Assembly: GCF_001425355.1 (NCBI RefSeq)
Contig: NZ_LMQN01000015.1
Location: 481,862 to 545,861, forward strand
Direction of reading: 5' to 3'
DNA length: 64,000 bases
Source of the DNA: Chryseobacterium sp. Leaf405
GTDB taxonomy: Bacteria > Bacteroidota > Bacteroidia > Flavobacteriales > Weeksellaceae
Shown: positions 45,623 through 55,025 of the stretch, one piece after another
Numbering within the stretch: the stretch's first letter is position 1
Layout of the letters: each line of letters begins with the position of its first letter
The notes under the pieces: generated by a model
What the model was told of the DNA's origin: nothing
Database searches by the model: none
The model's input: the letters and a program-made list of their open reading frames with translations, nothing else
Made by a program: the position numbers and the translations under genes

Positions 45623-46873
45623 ATGAAAGGACAAAATAAATTGTTTATCGCAATTATTATCGCACTCATCATCGGTGTTGCCATTGGCGGATTTGTACAT
45701 ACCCAATATCCGGAAAGTGCAGAACCTTTTTCTAAAAATATAAAATTATTAGGAACTGTTTTCATCAGATTGGTACAGATGATCATTGCACCGTTGGTTT
45801 TCACAACTCTAGTGGTGGGAATTGCCAAAATGAGTGACATTAAAATGATCGGAAGAGTAGGCACAAAAGCTATGTTGTGGTTTATTTCTGCTTCGTTGGT
45901 TTCTCTTTTTATCGGTTTGATGCTTGTTAATTGGTTAGAACCCGGTCATGTTACCAAATTGCCGATTCAGGATGCGGCCTCCGCAGAAGAACTATTGAAA
46001 AGCAGCAAAGGATTCTCAATGGAAGACTTTGTTAAACATATCATCCCTAAAAGTATTTTTGAAGCTTTTGCGACGAATGAAGTGCTACAGATCGTAGTTT
46101 TCTCTATTATGTTTGGAGTAGCTTTAGCCAATATGGGTGAAGAATATGCTCAGCCGGTCATCAAATTATTCGACATTATAGCCCACGGAATCCTGAAAAT
46201 GGTTGGCTACATTATGTGGTTTGCCCCGCTTGGAGTGTTGGGAGCCATTGCAGCCGTGGTAGCAACCAATGGTTTTGAGATATTTAAAGTATATGCCATT
46301 TACCTGAGAGATTTCTTCTTTGCATTAGGAATTCTCTGGCTTATATTATTATTGGTAGGATACTTAATTTTAGGAAACCGACTTTTCGAATTATTAAGAA
46401 GAATAAAATCACCTTTACTAATTGCATTTTCAACAACAAGTTCCGAGGCAGTTTTCCCGAAATTAGTGGAAGAACTGGAAAGATTCGGTTGTAACAATAG
46501 AGTGGTATCATTCATTTTGCCATTAGGTTACTCTTTCAATCTGGATGGAAGTATGATGTATATGACGTTTGCGTCGATTTTCATTGCTCAGATCTATGGT
46601 ATTGAGATGACAATCGGACAACAAATTACCATGCTTTTAGTTTTAATGTTAACCTCGAAAGGAATTGCAGGAGTTCCGAGAGCTTCTTTAGTAATCATTG
46701 TAGCAACGTGTTCTATGTTCGGAATTCCGCCGGAAGGTATTGCTTTAATTTTACCAATCGATCATTTTTGCGATATGGGAAGAAGTATGACCAACGTTCT
46801 TGGAAATGCTTTAGCAACCTCAGCCGTTTCAAAATGGGAAGGGCAGTTGGATAATCATGGCGGAGATATGTAA
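45623..46873 (+). CDS. dicarboxylate/amino acid:cation symporter (DAACS family)
   Basis: A 416-residue Glt-fold transporter with about eight membrane helices and two re-entrant loops. The HP1 serine-rich motif FSTTSSEAVFPKL and the NLDGSMMYM metal-and-substrate motif are present, as is the MQMI/APLVF start. It imports glutamate, aspartate or C4-dicarboxylates with cations. It is a single gene from a good promoter. A hairpin lies downstream. Confidence 0.94.
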   Translation: MKGQNKLFIAIIIALIIGVAIGGFVHTQYPESAEPFSKNIKLLGTVFIRLVQMIIAPLVFTTLVVGIAKMSDIKMIGRVGTKAMLWFISASLVSLFIGLMLVNWLEPGHVTKLPIQDAASAEELLKSSKGFSMEDFVKHIIPKSIFEAFATNEVLQIVVFSIMFGVALANMGEEYAQPVIKLFDIIAHGILKMVGYIMWFAPLGVLGAIAAVVATNGFEIFKVYAIYLRDFFFALGILWLILLLVGYLILGNRLFELLRRIKSPLLIAFSTTSSEAVFPKLVEELERFGCNNRVVSFILPLGYSFNLDGSMMYMTFASIFIAQIYGIEMTIGQQITMLLVLMLTSKGIAGVPRASLVIIVATCSMFGIPPEGIALILPIDHFCDMGRSMTNVLGNALATSAVSKWEGQLDNHGGDM

Positions 46874-46898
46874 AATATTAATCTAGCTTATGCTGATG

Positions 46899-46942
46899 AA
46901 TGGTCAATAGTGAATTTTTTCATAGTTCATTATTGACCATTT
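46899..46942. terminator. large stem-loop after the symporter
   Basis: AATGGTCAATAGTGAA and TTCATTATTGACCATT form a 16-bp stem with one mismatch and a 12-nt loop, followed by TATTTTTAA. A terminator or mRNA-stabilising hairpin is likely. Confidence 0.65.
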
Positions 46943-47083
46943 ATTTTTAATAAAAATTGTAAATATTTATATTACATTGCTGAATGAAATGCTTTTGCGA
47001 ACGAAAAATATTCTCAATTATTCTAAAAAAATCTTTGTAATCTTTGCGTTTAAAACAGATCTAAATAAAAGCTAAATTATTAA

Positions 47084-47797
47084 ATGAATTTACAAAACCA
47101 TAAAAACTCAATTACAGAAAACGGCTTCACAGTTATCAACAATATTTTTTCTGATGAAGAAATTGAAAGAATAAGTGAAGCTATTCAAAATATAGATACT
47201 TCAAAAGATACGTTCAGAAAGTCAGAAGATTTGTTTGCGATTAGACAGTTTTTAAAGGAAATTCCGGAAGTAAAAGATTTGATTTTTAATAAAAATTTAA
47301 AAACAATCATCAGAGAAATTTTTGGTGAAAATTATTTTGTCGTAAAAAGTATTTATTTTGATAAGCCTGAAAAATCGAACTGGTATGTTGCTTATCATCA
47401 GGATTTGACGATTTCAGTTGATAAAAAGATAGAACTGGAAAATTTCGGACCTTGGACAACAAAGCAGAATCAGTTTGCCGTTCAGCCTCCTTTAAATATT
47501 TTGGAAAATGTTTTCACGATCAGAATTCATCTGGATGATACGGATGAAAATAATGGTGCACTGAAAGTTGTTTCAACATCTCACTCCAAAGGAATTTACA
47601 GACCGCAAACCATTGACTGAACAATAGAATCTGAGACAATTTGCAACGTAGAAAAAGGCGGAATTATGATTATGAAACCTTTACTTCTTCACGGTTCCAA
47701 CAGAACAACCAACGGAAAGAAAAGAAGAGTAATTCACATCGAATTTTCGAATATCGAATTACCGGAAGAGCTCAATTGGTCAGAAAGAATGAATTGA
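47084..47797 (+). pseudogene. phytanoyl-CoA dioxygenase-family gene with in-frame TGA
   Basis: The frame is open for 178 codons, stops at TGA 47618-47620 (codon 179), then continues in the same frame for 58 more codons to TGA 47795-47797 with clear family sequence (CNVEKGGIMIMKPLLLHGSN, KKRRVIHIEF). The first part has the H105-x-D107 iron ligands (YHQDLT); the distal His (H203) and the Arg region lie after the stop, so the short product would be inactive. One base change (for example TGG to TGA, giving IDW) explains it. Recent inactivation, sequencing error, or read-through are the alternatives. Confidence 0.85.
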
Positions 47798-47815
47798 TAA
47801 TTTATCGTAAAAATA

Positions 47816-47843
47816 AACCCCTTCGAAATTTTCGAAAGGGTTT
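47816..47843. terminator. terminator between the dioxygenase pseudogene and GH92 gene
   Basis: A stem close to CCCTTTCGAAA/TTTCGAAAGGG with one mismatch, T-tract on the plus side; it serves convergent transcription. Confidence 0.75.
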
Positions 47844-47867
47844 TATATTCAATTAAGTTTTTAAAAA

Positions 47868-50672
47868 TTATTTCACAGAAATCTCATCAATAAAAATATA
47901 AGAATCTCCGCCGGCTCCCAGATGCCAGTCAGGAAGTTTTCCAAAGTGATACGCTTTTACTTTTACAAAACGGGCTTCAGTCAGAAGAACATCTGTTGAG
48001 AATTCTTTAATCTGGATTGTCTCATCTTTCGGATCTACTGTATTGTCAACAGTCTTCAGAAGAACGTAATCTTTACCGTTATTTGAAACATAATATTCCA
48101 CCTTTTTCGGCATTAAAATCCATGCTTTACTGTCCTGCAGATAGGTTGATGACAATTGGTTGATCGGCTGAGGTGATTTCATGTCGATAATCGCTTCAAA
48201 GGTCTGTCCCTGATACCCCTGCCATTCGCCTTTTCTCCAGTTTACCGCACCGTTGATTCCATCAATCAAAGCAAATTTTCCGCCTGCTGTATATTGTGGA
48301 TTTACATTAGCATTCACAGTAATATCCCAATGATTCGGTCTTCTGTTGAAGTTCGCCGTTACAACCGAACTTTTCTCATCATTTCTCTCAGCATAAGCAG
48401 AAACCTGTGTCGTTTTTGTAATCGTAAAAGGTTCTTTATAGACTTTAAAAGTTTTTCTCACATTTGTGTCACCTTCATCCATTGTCATATAATACAATTT
48501 ATCATTCGGATTCAATGGAGTGATCGTAACTTTTGTATTTATATCAAAAAGTCGGTCTGCTGAAACTACAGGCGTTGCCGTCAATTCATCATATTTGAAA
48601 TCTTTGAATGGTTTTGCATTTTCAAAGCCTAACTTTTTGAGTTCGTCTCTGCTAGTATTTTTGGTAATTATTTTTGTTGTTCCATCTTCCAGATGAATTT
48701 TAACTTCATCAAAATAAGGCTTCGTCGTCTGCCATTCAGGTAATCCCGGAGTTACAGAATATATTCCCATTGCACTTAAAATATACCACGCACTCATTTG
48801 TCCGCAATCTTCGTTTCCGATTAAACCGTCCGGAGTATTTTTGTAATAATTATCTAAAATATATTTGATTTTCGCATCCGTTTTTTCAGGCTTTCCGACA
48901 TAATTATAAAGATAAGCGATATGATGGCTCGGTTCATTTCCCTGAGCATATTGTCCGATTAAACCTGTGATATCCACCTGTTCTCTACCCATCGTCTGGT
49001 CTGGAGCAGAGAAAATAGCATCAATAAACTGTTCAAACTTTTCTTTTCCGCCATGAGCAGCAATCAATCCCGGAATATCCTGCTGAACAGAATAGGAGTA
49101 ATGCCACGAATTTCCTTCTGTATAATTGTTATTTACTTCTCTTGGTTCAAACGGTTCGTACCAGTTTCCGTTCTTTCTTGGCTGCATAAATCCGTTCTTT
49201 GGATTGTACAAATTTTTCCAGTTTTGAGAACGTTTCATGAAATACTGGTAATCTTCTTTTTTACCTAAAATTTTAGCCATCTGGGCAATACACCAGTCGT
49301 CATAAGCATATTCTACGGTTTTTGAAACACTTTCGTGTTCATCATCAATAGCAATATAATTGTTCTGTTTATAAGCATTTAATCCAAAAATATCTAACAT
49401 AGCAGAGTTTTTAGAAGCCTGGAATGCTTTTTCATAATCAAAACCTGTGATTCCTTTTGCCATCGCATCTGTAATTACGGAAACTGAGTGGTAGCCAATC
49501 ATACATTCTGTTTCGTTGGAAGCCAGTTCCCAAACCGGAAGTTTTCCGCCCTGCTCATATTGTTTTATGAAGGTATTGATGAAATCTGCCGTTCTTTTTC
49601 TATCGATTAAAGTCATCAAAGGATGTGCTCCCCTGAAAGTATCCCAAAGAGAGAAAACGGAGTAATAATCGAAATCTTTTGCCGTGTAAAACTTGTTATC
49701 GCGACCTCTGTATTTCCCGTCAACATCCATATTAATGTTTGGTTGCGTGAAAACGTGATACATTGCTGTGTAGAAAACCGTCAATTTATCTTTGTCGGAA
49801 GATTTTGCTTCAATTTTTGATAATTCTTTGTTCCAATCTACGACCGCATTCTTTTGAATTTCAGCAAAATCATTAGACTTGCCTTCAGCTAACATATTTT
49901 TTCCTGCACCTTCATAACCTGTCGGAGAAATTGCCACTTTTACATTGATTTTTTCTCCTTTTTTAACATTGGTTGAAAAAGCTAAAGCTAATTTAGTTCC
50001 TGTGAAAAGATTTTTTTCATCCTTTCCATTTACCAGTTTTTTTGAAATTTTCATTGGTTTAGAAAACTCAATTCTTGCGTATATATATTGGTTGGTTGCC
50101 CAGGCTTCACTTCTGCGGAAAACTTCAATCGTTTTGTCATCGATGATTTTTACTTCACCTTCTAACAATTTATCTCTGTGATTTAAATCTAAGATAATGT
50201 TTGCATTTCCGGCATTATTAAAAGTGTATTCATGATAACCGACTCTTTTCGTTGTCGTTAATCGAACATCAATATTGTTTTTATCTAATTTAACAGAATA
50301 AAATCCTGCCGAAGCTTTTTCGTTTTTATGTGAAAATTTCGATGAATATTCCTTATTGTCCAAACTCGGATTTCCCATTGTTGGCATCAACATAATGTCG
50401 CCGTAATCCGAAACTCCTGTTCCGTTCAAATGTGTATGAGAAAAACCATAAATCACAGAATCTGAGTAGTGATAACCACTGCAGCCGTCCCAGCTTCCGT
50501 CGACTCTGGTGTCAGGTGAAAGCTGAACCATTCCGAACGGAACAATTGCCCCCGGAAAGGTGTGCCCGTGCCCGCCAGTTCCAATAAATGGATTAACATA
50601 TTGTGAATAATTCTGGGCTTGTAAACAAAAGGAAGTGAGAAAAAAAAGTAAGATGAATTTTTTAGAGTTCAT
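47868..50672 (-). CDS. GH92 family alpha-1,2-mannosidase with C-terminal accessory domains
   Basis: A 934-residue secreted enzyme (signal about 1-19). The GH92 catalytic region (about 22-720) begins YVNPFIGTGGHGHTFPGAI, with SWDGCSGYHY, SLWDTFRGAHPLMTL, GNSWHYSY and IGNEDCGQMSAWYILS motifs of the calcium-dependent exo-mannosidase family. Residues about 725-790 resemble a chitobiase-type C-terminal domain (KVYKEPFTITKTTQVSAYAER), and about 795-934 a F5/8-type discoidin carbohydrate-binding domain. It would trim mannose from glycoproteins or yeast-type glycans. No SusCD pair is beside it. Confidence 0.95.
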   Translation of the reverse strand: MNSKKFILLFFLTSFCLQAQNYSQYVNPFIGTGGHGHTFPGAIVPFGMVQLSPDTRVDGSWDGCSGYHYSDSVIYGFSHTHLNGTGVSDYGDIMLMPTMGNPSLDNKEYSSKFSHKNEKASAGFYSVKLDKNNIDVRLTTTKRVGYHEYTFNNAGNANIILDLNHRDKLLEGEVKIIDDKTIEVFRRSEAWATNQYIYARIEFSKPMKISKKLVNGKDEKNLFTGTKLALAFSTNVKKGEKINVKVAISPTGYEGAGKNMLAEGKSNDFAEIQKNAVVDWNKELSKIEAKSSDKDKLTVFYTAMYHVFTQPNINMDVDGKYRGRDNKFYTAKDFDYYSVFSLWDTFRGAHPLMTLIDRKRTADFINTFIKQYEQGGKLPVWELASNETECMIGYHSVSVITDAMAKGITGFDYEKAFQASKNSAMLDIFGLNAYKQNNYIAIDDEHESVSKTVEYAYDDWCIAQMAKILGKKEDYQYFMKRSQNWKNLYNPKNGFMQPRKNGNWYEPFEPREVNNNYTEGNSWHYSYSVQQDIPGLIAAHGGKEKFEQFIDAIFSAPDQTMGREQVDITGLIGQYAQGNEPSHHIAYLYNYVGKPEKTDAKIKYILDNYYKNTPDGLIGNEDCGQMSAWYILSAMGIYSVTPGLPEWQTTKPYFDEVKIHLEDGTTKIITKNTSRDELKKLGFENAKPFKDFKYDELTATPVVSADRLFDINTKVTITPLNPNDKLYYMTMDEGDTNVRKTFKVYKEPFTITKTTQVSAYAERNDEKSSVVTANFNRRPNHWDITVNANVNPQYTAGGKFALIDGINGAVNWRKGEWQGYQGQTFEAIIDMKSPQPINQLSSTYLQDSKAWILMPKKVEYYVSNNGKDYVLLKTVDNTVDPKDETIQIKEFSTDVLLTEARFVKVKAYHFGKLPDWHLGAGGDSYIFIDEISVK

Positions 50673-50901
50673 TAGTTTGTTTGATATAATTTTTACTTAT
50701 TACAGATTGTAAACAAATCTAACGAAATTTCAGTAAATTGAATTTAGGGGTTTTGAATCATAAATAATTATTGTAAGTGTTTTAAAATCAGTAATTAATG
50801 TGGATATTTTATTCCATATTTTTAAAATGCCGTGAAAAACTATTTCACAAAAGAAAATATCTATCAGTCTGTTTACTTATTCTAAATAGCTAAAAATTGC
50901 G

Positions 50902-50909
50902 TAAATTTG
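50902..50909 (+). promoter_or_regulatory. -7 element of mrp
   Basis: TAAATTTG 19 nt before ATG 50929. Confidence 0.5.
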
Positions 50910-50928
50910 TAAACAATTTATTTAGTAT

Positions 50929-52035
50929 ATGTTGACGAAAGAAAAGGTACAAAATTTCCTTAAAGAGATAGAAGTTGATGACTTGGTGAGCAATTTTCAG
51001 GTTATGGGCAACGATGTATATATTGATATGACCGCTCATTCCCCTGCAATGCATGAAAAGAAAAAGTTGGAGGCAGCCATGAAACAGGCTTTTGCAAGCG
51101 AATTCGGGGAAGAAATTAATCTTAAATTAAAGATCGTTTCTCCTGAACCGACCGAAATTCAGCAAAGTCAGATCAAAGGAAAACAAATTCCGGGAATTCA
51201 AAATATTATCGCCATTGCTTCCGGAAAAGGAGGTGTTGGTAAGTCTACAGTTGCAGCAAATATGGCAGTAACGTTGGCAAAAATGGGTTTTAAAGTAGGG
51301 TTATTGGATGCCGATATTTACGGTCCGTCTGTTCCTACTATGTTTGATACAGAAGGTCAAAAACCAATTTCTGTTGAGGTAAATGGTAAGAATTTAATGA
51401 AACCTATCGAAAATTATGGTGTGAAAATGCTTTCAATAGGATACTTCTCAGGTTCTAACCAAGCAGTAGTTTGGAGAGGTCCGATGGCTTCTAAAGCATT
51501 GAACCAGATGATCAGAGATGCAGATTGGGGAGAATTGGATTTCTTATTGATTGATCTTCCTCCAGGAACGGGTGATATTCATTTGTCTATCATTCAGGAA
51601 GTTCCGGTTACGGGTGCTGTGATTGTAAGTACTCCTCAGCATGTAGCTTTGGCAGACGTTAGAAAAGGAATTGCTATGTTCCAGATGGAAAGTATTAATA
51701 TTCCGGTTCTTGGTTTGATAGAAAATATGGCGTATTTTACACCGGAAGAATTACCTGACAATAAATATTATATCTTTGGAAACCAGGGAGCACAATATTT
51801 AGCAGATGATTTGGGAATTCCAGTATTGGGAGAAATTCCATTGATCCAAAGTATCAGAGAAGCCGGAGATATCGGAAGACCGGCTGCTTTGCAGGAAGGT
51901 TCTAAAATTGCTGATATTTATACAGATGCTGCCCGCAAAATGGTAGAAAGTTTGGTAGAAAGAAATAAATTTCTTCCTCCGACTGAAGCCGTAAAAATTA
52001 CAACAATGGCGGGATGTTCGCCAAAAGCAAAATAA
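50929..52035 (+). CDS. Mrp/NBP35-family iron-sulfur carrier ATPase
   Basis: A 368-residue protein: N-terminal MIP18/DUF59-like domain (about 1-85), then a P-loop ATPase (about 95-350) with ASGKGGVGKSTVAANMA, LLDADIYGPSVP, and LPPGTGD. It loads or carries Fe-S clusters. The CxxC motif that most Mrp/ApbC proteins use to hold the bridging cluster is missing: NMAYFTPEELPDNKYYIF stands at that place, and the only cysteine in the protein is near the C-terminus (GCSPKAK). A NifU-type gene follows 42 nt downstream, in the same operon. Confidence 0.9.
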   Translation: MLTKEKVQNFLKEIEVDDLVSNFQVMGNDVYIDMTAHSPAMHEKKKLEAAMKQAFASEFGEEINLKLKIVSPEPTEIQQSQIKGKQIPGIQNIIAIASGKGGVGKSTVAANMAVTLAKMGFKVGLLDADIYGPSVPTMFDTEGQKPISVEVNGKNLMKPIENYGVKMLSIGYFSGSNQAVVWRGPMASKALNQMIRDADWGELDFLLIDLPPGTGDIHLSIIQEVPVTGAVIVSTPQHVALADVRKGIAMFQMESINIPVLGLIENMAYFTPEELPDNKYYIFGNQGAQYLADDLGIPVLGEIPLIQSIREAGDIGRPAALQEGSKIADIYTDAARKMVESLVERNKFLPPTEAVKITTMAGCSPKAK

Positions 52036-52077
52036 TAAGTTTCGATTTGAAAAACCGAATTGACTGAAGCAAAAAAT

Positions 52078-52326
52078 ATGGAAACAAATATAAAACACGA
52101 AGAAACCGTAACGAAAGTAATGGAAGCTTTGGAAAGCATTCGCCCGTTTTTGAATAAAGACGGGGGAGATATAGAGCTTATCGATGTGAAAGACAACTTG
52201 GTTTATGTAAAACTTTTAGGAAACTGTTCCGGTTGTTCATTAAATTATTCAACCCTGAAGCTTGGGGTAGAAAATACAATCAAGCAGCACGCTCCCGAAA
52301 TTGAAAAAGTAATAAGCGTAGAGTAA
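52078..52326 (+). CDS. NifU-like C-terminal domain protein (Fe-S scaffold)
   Basis: An 82-residue Nfu-type protein. RPFLNKDGGDIELIDV and GNCSGCSLNYSTL carry the CxxC cluster ligands. The start is ATG 52078 (METNIKHEE); an in-frame TTG at 52060 would add six residues. It carries a 4Fe-4S cluster between scaffold and targets. It lies behind mrp, so the pair is an Fe-S delivery operon, closed by a terminator. Confidence 0.92.
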   Translation: METNIKHEETVTKVMEALESIRPFLNKDGGDIELIDVKDNLVYVKLLGNCSGCSLNYSTLKLGVENTIKQHAPEIEKVISVE

Positions 52327-52346
52327 AAATTAAAAATATATTTTTT

Positions 52347-52379
52347 AAGACAGATCTTTTAGAGGTCTGTCTTTTTTTA
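52347..52379 (+). terminator. rho-independent terminator
   Basis: AAGACAGATC-TTTTA-GAGGTCTGTCTTTTTTT, 20 nt after the NifU-like stop. Confidence 0.9.
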
Positions 52380-52405
52380 GGCTTTAGAATCTCAACTTTT
52401 TTCGT

Positions 52406-52413
52406 TACATTTG
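52406..52413 (+). promoter_or_regulatory. -7 element of the NfeD/flotillin operon
   Basis: TACATTTG 16 nt before ATG 52430. Confidence 0.55.
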
Positions 52414-52429
52414 AGAAAACGCACAAATT

Positions 52430-52984
52430 ATGTTTGAATTTCTTGAAAATTTAGATTCTCTTCACCAAGGGTTTTGGTATATTGCCTTAGGCTCTGGTTT
52501 ATTCTTTTTAATTCAGACTATTCTTACATTTATCGGAACCGATCATTCTGCTGATCTTGATGGAGATGTAAGTCACGATACCCCTTTTCAGTTATTTTCT
52601 TTACGTAACTTGATTAATTTTTTGCTAGGTTTCGGATGGGGTGGAGTTGCTTTTTACAATTCAATCGAAAGCAAAGGTCTTCTAATCTTTGTTTCTATAG
52701 TAATAGGAATCGCTTTTGTGGTGCTGTTTTTCTTTTTAATTATTCAGATTTTAAAACTTACAGAAGATAATACCTTTAAACAGGATGATCTTATCGGGAA
52801 AGTAGGAGAAGTTTACTTAACGATTCCTTCCAAGATGAGCGGGAAAGGTAAAATCATAATCTCCTTAAACGGAACGAGTCATGAGCTTCAGGCAATGACA
52901 GAATCCGAAGAAAATATCCCTTCTAATTATTCTGTACGGGTTATTTATATTTATGATAAGACACTTATTGTAGCAAAAATTTAA
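52430..52984 (+). CDS. NfeD-like (YqiJ-type) membrane protein with OB fold
   Basis: A 184-residue protein with three or so membrane helices (about 15-38, 60-80, 85-110), then a C-terminal OB-like domain (about 120-184: DDLIGKVGEVYLTIPSKMSGKGKIIISLNGTSHELQAMT). The arrangement fits the YqiJ/NfeD2-like partners of flotillins. The flotillin gene follows after 26 nt, and the two act together in membrane microdomains. Confidence 0.82.
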   Translation: MFEFLENLDSLHQGFWYIALGSGLFFLIQTILTFIGTDHSADLDGDVSHDTPFQLFSLRNLINFLLGFGWGGVAFYNSIESKGLLIFVSIVIGIAFVVLFFFLIIQILKLTEDNTFKQDDLIGKVGEVYLTIPSKMSGKGKIIISLNGTSHELQAMTESEENIPSNYSVRVIYIYDKTLIVAKI

Positions 52985-53010
52985 TTTATATAAACTATTT
53001 AATCATTTTT

Positions 53011-54597
53011 ATGGCAGTACCAGGAACATTAATTCTCGTAGTAGTAATTGTATTTGTACTATTCGTCACATTTTTGGCTCTTATTTCAAGGTATAAAAGA
53101 TGTCCGTCGGATAAAATTTTAGTAATTTATGGTAAAACAGGAGGTACTTCTGCAAAATGTATCCACGGTGGTGGTGCCTTTGTATGGCCGGTTATCCAGG
53201 ATTTTGCGTATCTCGATCTAAAACCAATTTCTATTGAAGCGAATCTTACCAATGCACTTTCAAGGCAAAATATCCGTGTGGATGTTCCGTGTCGATTTAC
53301 TATTGCGATTTCCACAGAATCGGATTCTATGGGAAATGCGGCAGAAAGATTATTAGGATTGGCGCAGGAGCAAATTCAGGAGCTTTCTAAAGATATACTT
53401 TTTGGGCAGCTTCGTTTGGTAATTGCTACGATGACGATTGAAGAAATCAATTCAGATAGAGATAAATTCTTAGATAATATTTCTAAAAACGTAGATACGG
53501 AGTTAAAGAAAATTGGTTTAAAATTAATCAATGTAAACGTTACCGATATCAGAGACGAATCGGGATATATTGAGGCTTTAGGTAAAGAAGCGGCGGCAAA
53601 AGCAATCAACGAAGCGATCATCAGCGTTGCAGAACAAACGAAGATCGGAGAAACTGGAAAAGCCATCGCAGACAGAGAAAAAGATACTCAGATTGCCGAA
53701 ACGCAGAGAGACAGAGATGTGAAAATAGCAATCACCCAAAAAGATAAAGAAATTAGTATTGCAGCAGCAATTAAAGACGAATCGATTGGTAAAGCAGAAG
53801 CGGCAAAAGAATCCAGAATTGCAACTTCATTAGCCAACTCCATTGCGGTAAAAGGAGAGAACGAAGCAAAAATAACCATTGCCAACTCCGATGCAGAAAG
53901 GAGGGAAAAAGAAGCAGAAGCATTAAGAATCGCAACCGCAGCAGAAAAAGTACAGGCAGCAAGATCTTTGGAAGAATCGTATCTGGCAGAACAAAAAGCA
54001 GAAACAGCCAGAGCAGAAAGAGAACGTTCAACTCAGCAGGCAAACATTGTTGTTCCTGCAGAAATTGCCAAGCAGAAAGCAATTATTGATGCACAGGCAG
54101 AAGCTGAAAAAATTAGATTGCAGGCAAAAGGGGAGGCAGATGCTATTTTTGCAAAAATGGAAGCTGAAGCAAAAGGTTTATATGAAATCTTAACAAAGCA
54201 GGCAGAAGGTTACGACAAAATCGTGCAGGCAGCGGGAGGAGATACCAACAGTGCATTCCAGTTATTGTTGATCGAGAAACTTCCGGAATTGGTTAAAACT
54301 CAGGTGGAAGCTGTGAAGAATATTAAGATTGATAAAGTAACGGTTTGGGATAGCGGAAACGGAAACGACGGAAACAGCTCGACGGCAAATTTTGTATCGG
54401 GAATGATGAAAACCGTACCTCCGTTGAATGATCTTTTTAATATGGCGGGACTTAATTTACCGGATTATCTGAAAGGAAAACCGGAAGATGCCAAAAAAGA
54501 AATCAAAACAAACAGTATAGAGAAAAGTCAAAACCATACAGATGGAAAAGCTTTGGAAATTGATGGATCTAAGGATGTTACACCGCCAAATACATAA
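53011..54597 (+). CDS. flotillin-family (SPFH) protein
   Basis: A 528-residue protein with one N-terminal membrane segment (about 5-27), SPFH/band-7 domain (about 30-190), and a long Ala/Glu/Lys coiled coil (about 195-400) with repeated EAEK/EKA patterns. A Gly/Asn-rich and charged C-terminus (about 440-528) follows. It would build oligomeric membrane microdomain scaffolds. It is the second gene of the NfeD/flotillin pair, ending at a terminator. Confidence 0.92.
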   Translation: MAVPGTLILVVVIVFVLFVTFLALISRYKRCPSDKILVIYGKTGGTSAKCIHGGGAFVWPVIQDFAYLDLKPISIEANLTNALSRQNIRVDVPCRFTIAISTESDSMGNAAERLLGLAQEQIQELSKDILFGQLRLVIATMTIEEINSDRDKFLDNISKNVDTELKKIGLKLINVNVTDIRDESGYIEALGKEAAAKAINEAIISVAEQTKIGETGKAIADREKDTQIAETQRDRDVKIAITQKDKEISIAAAIKDESIGKAEAAKESRIATSLANSIAVKGENEAKITIANSDAERREKEAEALRIATAAEKVQAARSLEESYLAEQKAETARAERERSTQQANIVVPAEIAKQKAIIDAQAEAEKIRLQAKGEADAIFAKMEAEAKGLYEILTKQAEGYDKIVQAAGGDTNSAFQLLLIEKLPELVKTQVEAVKNIKIDKVTVWDSGNGNDGNSSTANFVSGMMKTVPPLNDLFNMAGLNLPDYLKGKPEDAKKEIKTNSIEKSQNHTDGKALEIDGSKDVTPPNT

Positions 54598-55025
54598 ATA
54601 ACTCAAATTATTACAGTATAAAAGGTGGATTTTTTATCCGCCTTTTTGTATTTAATTTTTCTAATAAAGACTGTAAAATAAAATATTTTTTAGTAGTAAT
54701 AATTCTATGGTACTGTGAATTTTATAAGTGTTACTTTTGTGCAAATTATTTACAAAATTATAAAGTGAAGTGATCTGTAATATTCTTGTATACATACAAT
54801 TTTTGAATGAGCATATTTGTAGGCTTACGATTATCAGGTGAATTTAGTGCTCTTATAGTCAGGAGCATTTTTGGAAAAAAAATGATATAAGTCTGTTTTT
54901 ATTTTTGTTGAAAAAATTAGTATTGGTCTACTACTTGTATAGCAATTTGTTAAAATAAGAAAAGATTTTTTTTCATATATAAATTCAGCTATTATGATTA
55001 ACGATCGCTCAAAACTAAATAAACT
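54598..55025. other. 428-nt intergenic region before the response regulator
   Basis: After the terminator the DNA is AT-rich. A TACTTTTG -7 box at 54732-54739 could start a ~290-nt leader; no -33 TTG is apparent. No ORF or clear hairpin was found in the remainder. Confidence 0.4.
54620..54648 (+). terminator. rho-independent terminator after flotillin gene
   Basis: AAAAGGTGGAT-TTTTT-ATCCGCCTTTTT; one G-U pair; 22 nt after the stop. Confidence 0.82.

Noticed and set aside
47641..47856. 71-codon ORF after the dioxygenase
   Set aside because: Wrong frame; the true continuation of the dioxygenase is in the same frame as the first part, past the TGA.
53376..54082. Long minus-strand frames inside the flotillin gene
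   Set aside because: Shadow frames produced by the Ala/Glu/Lys coiled-coil codons; no independent features.
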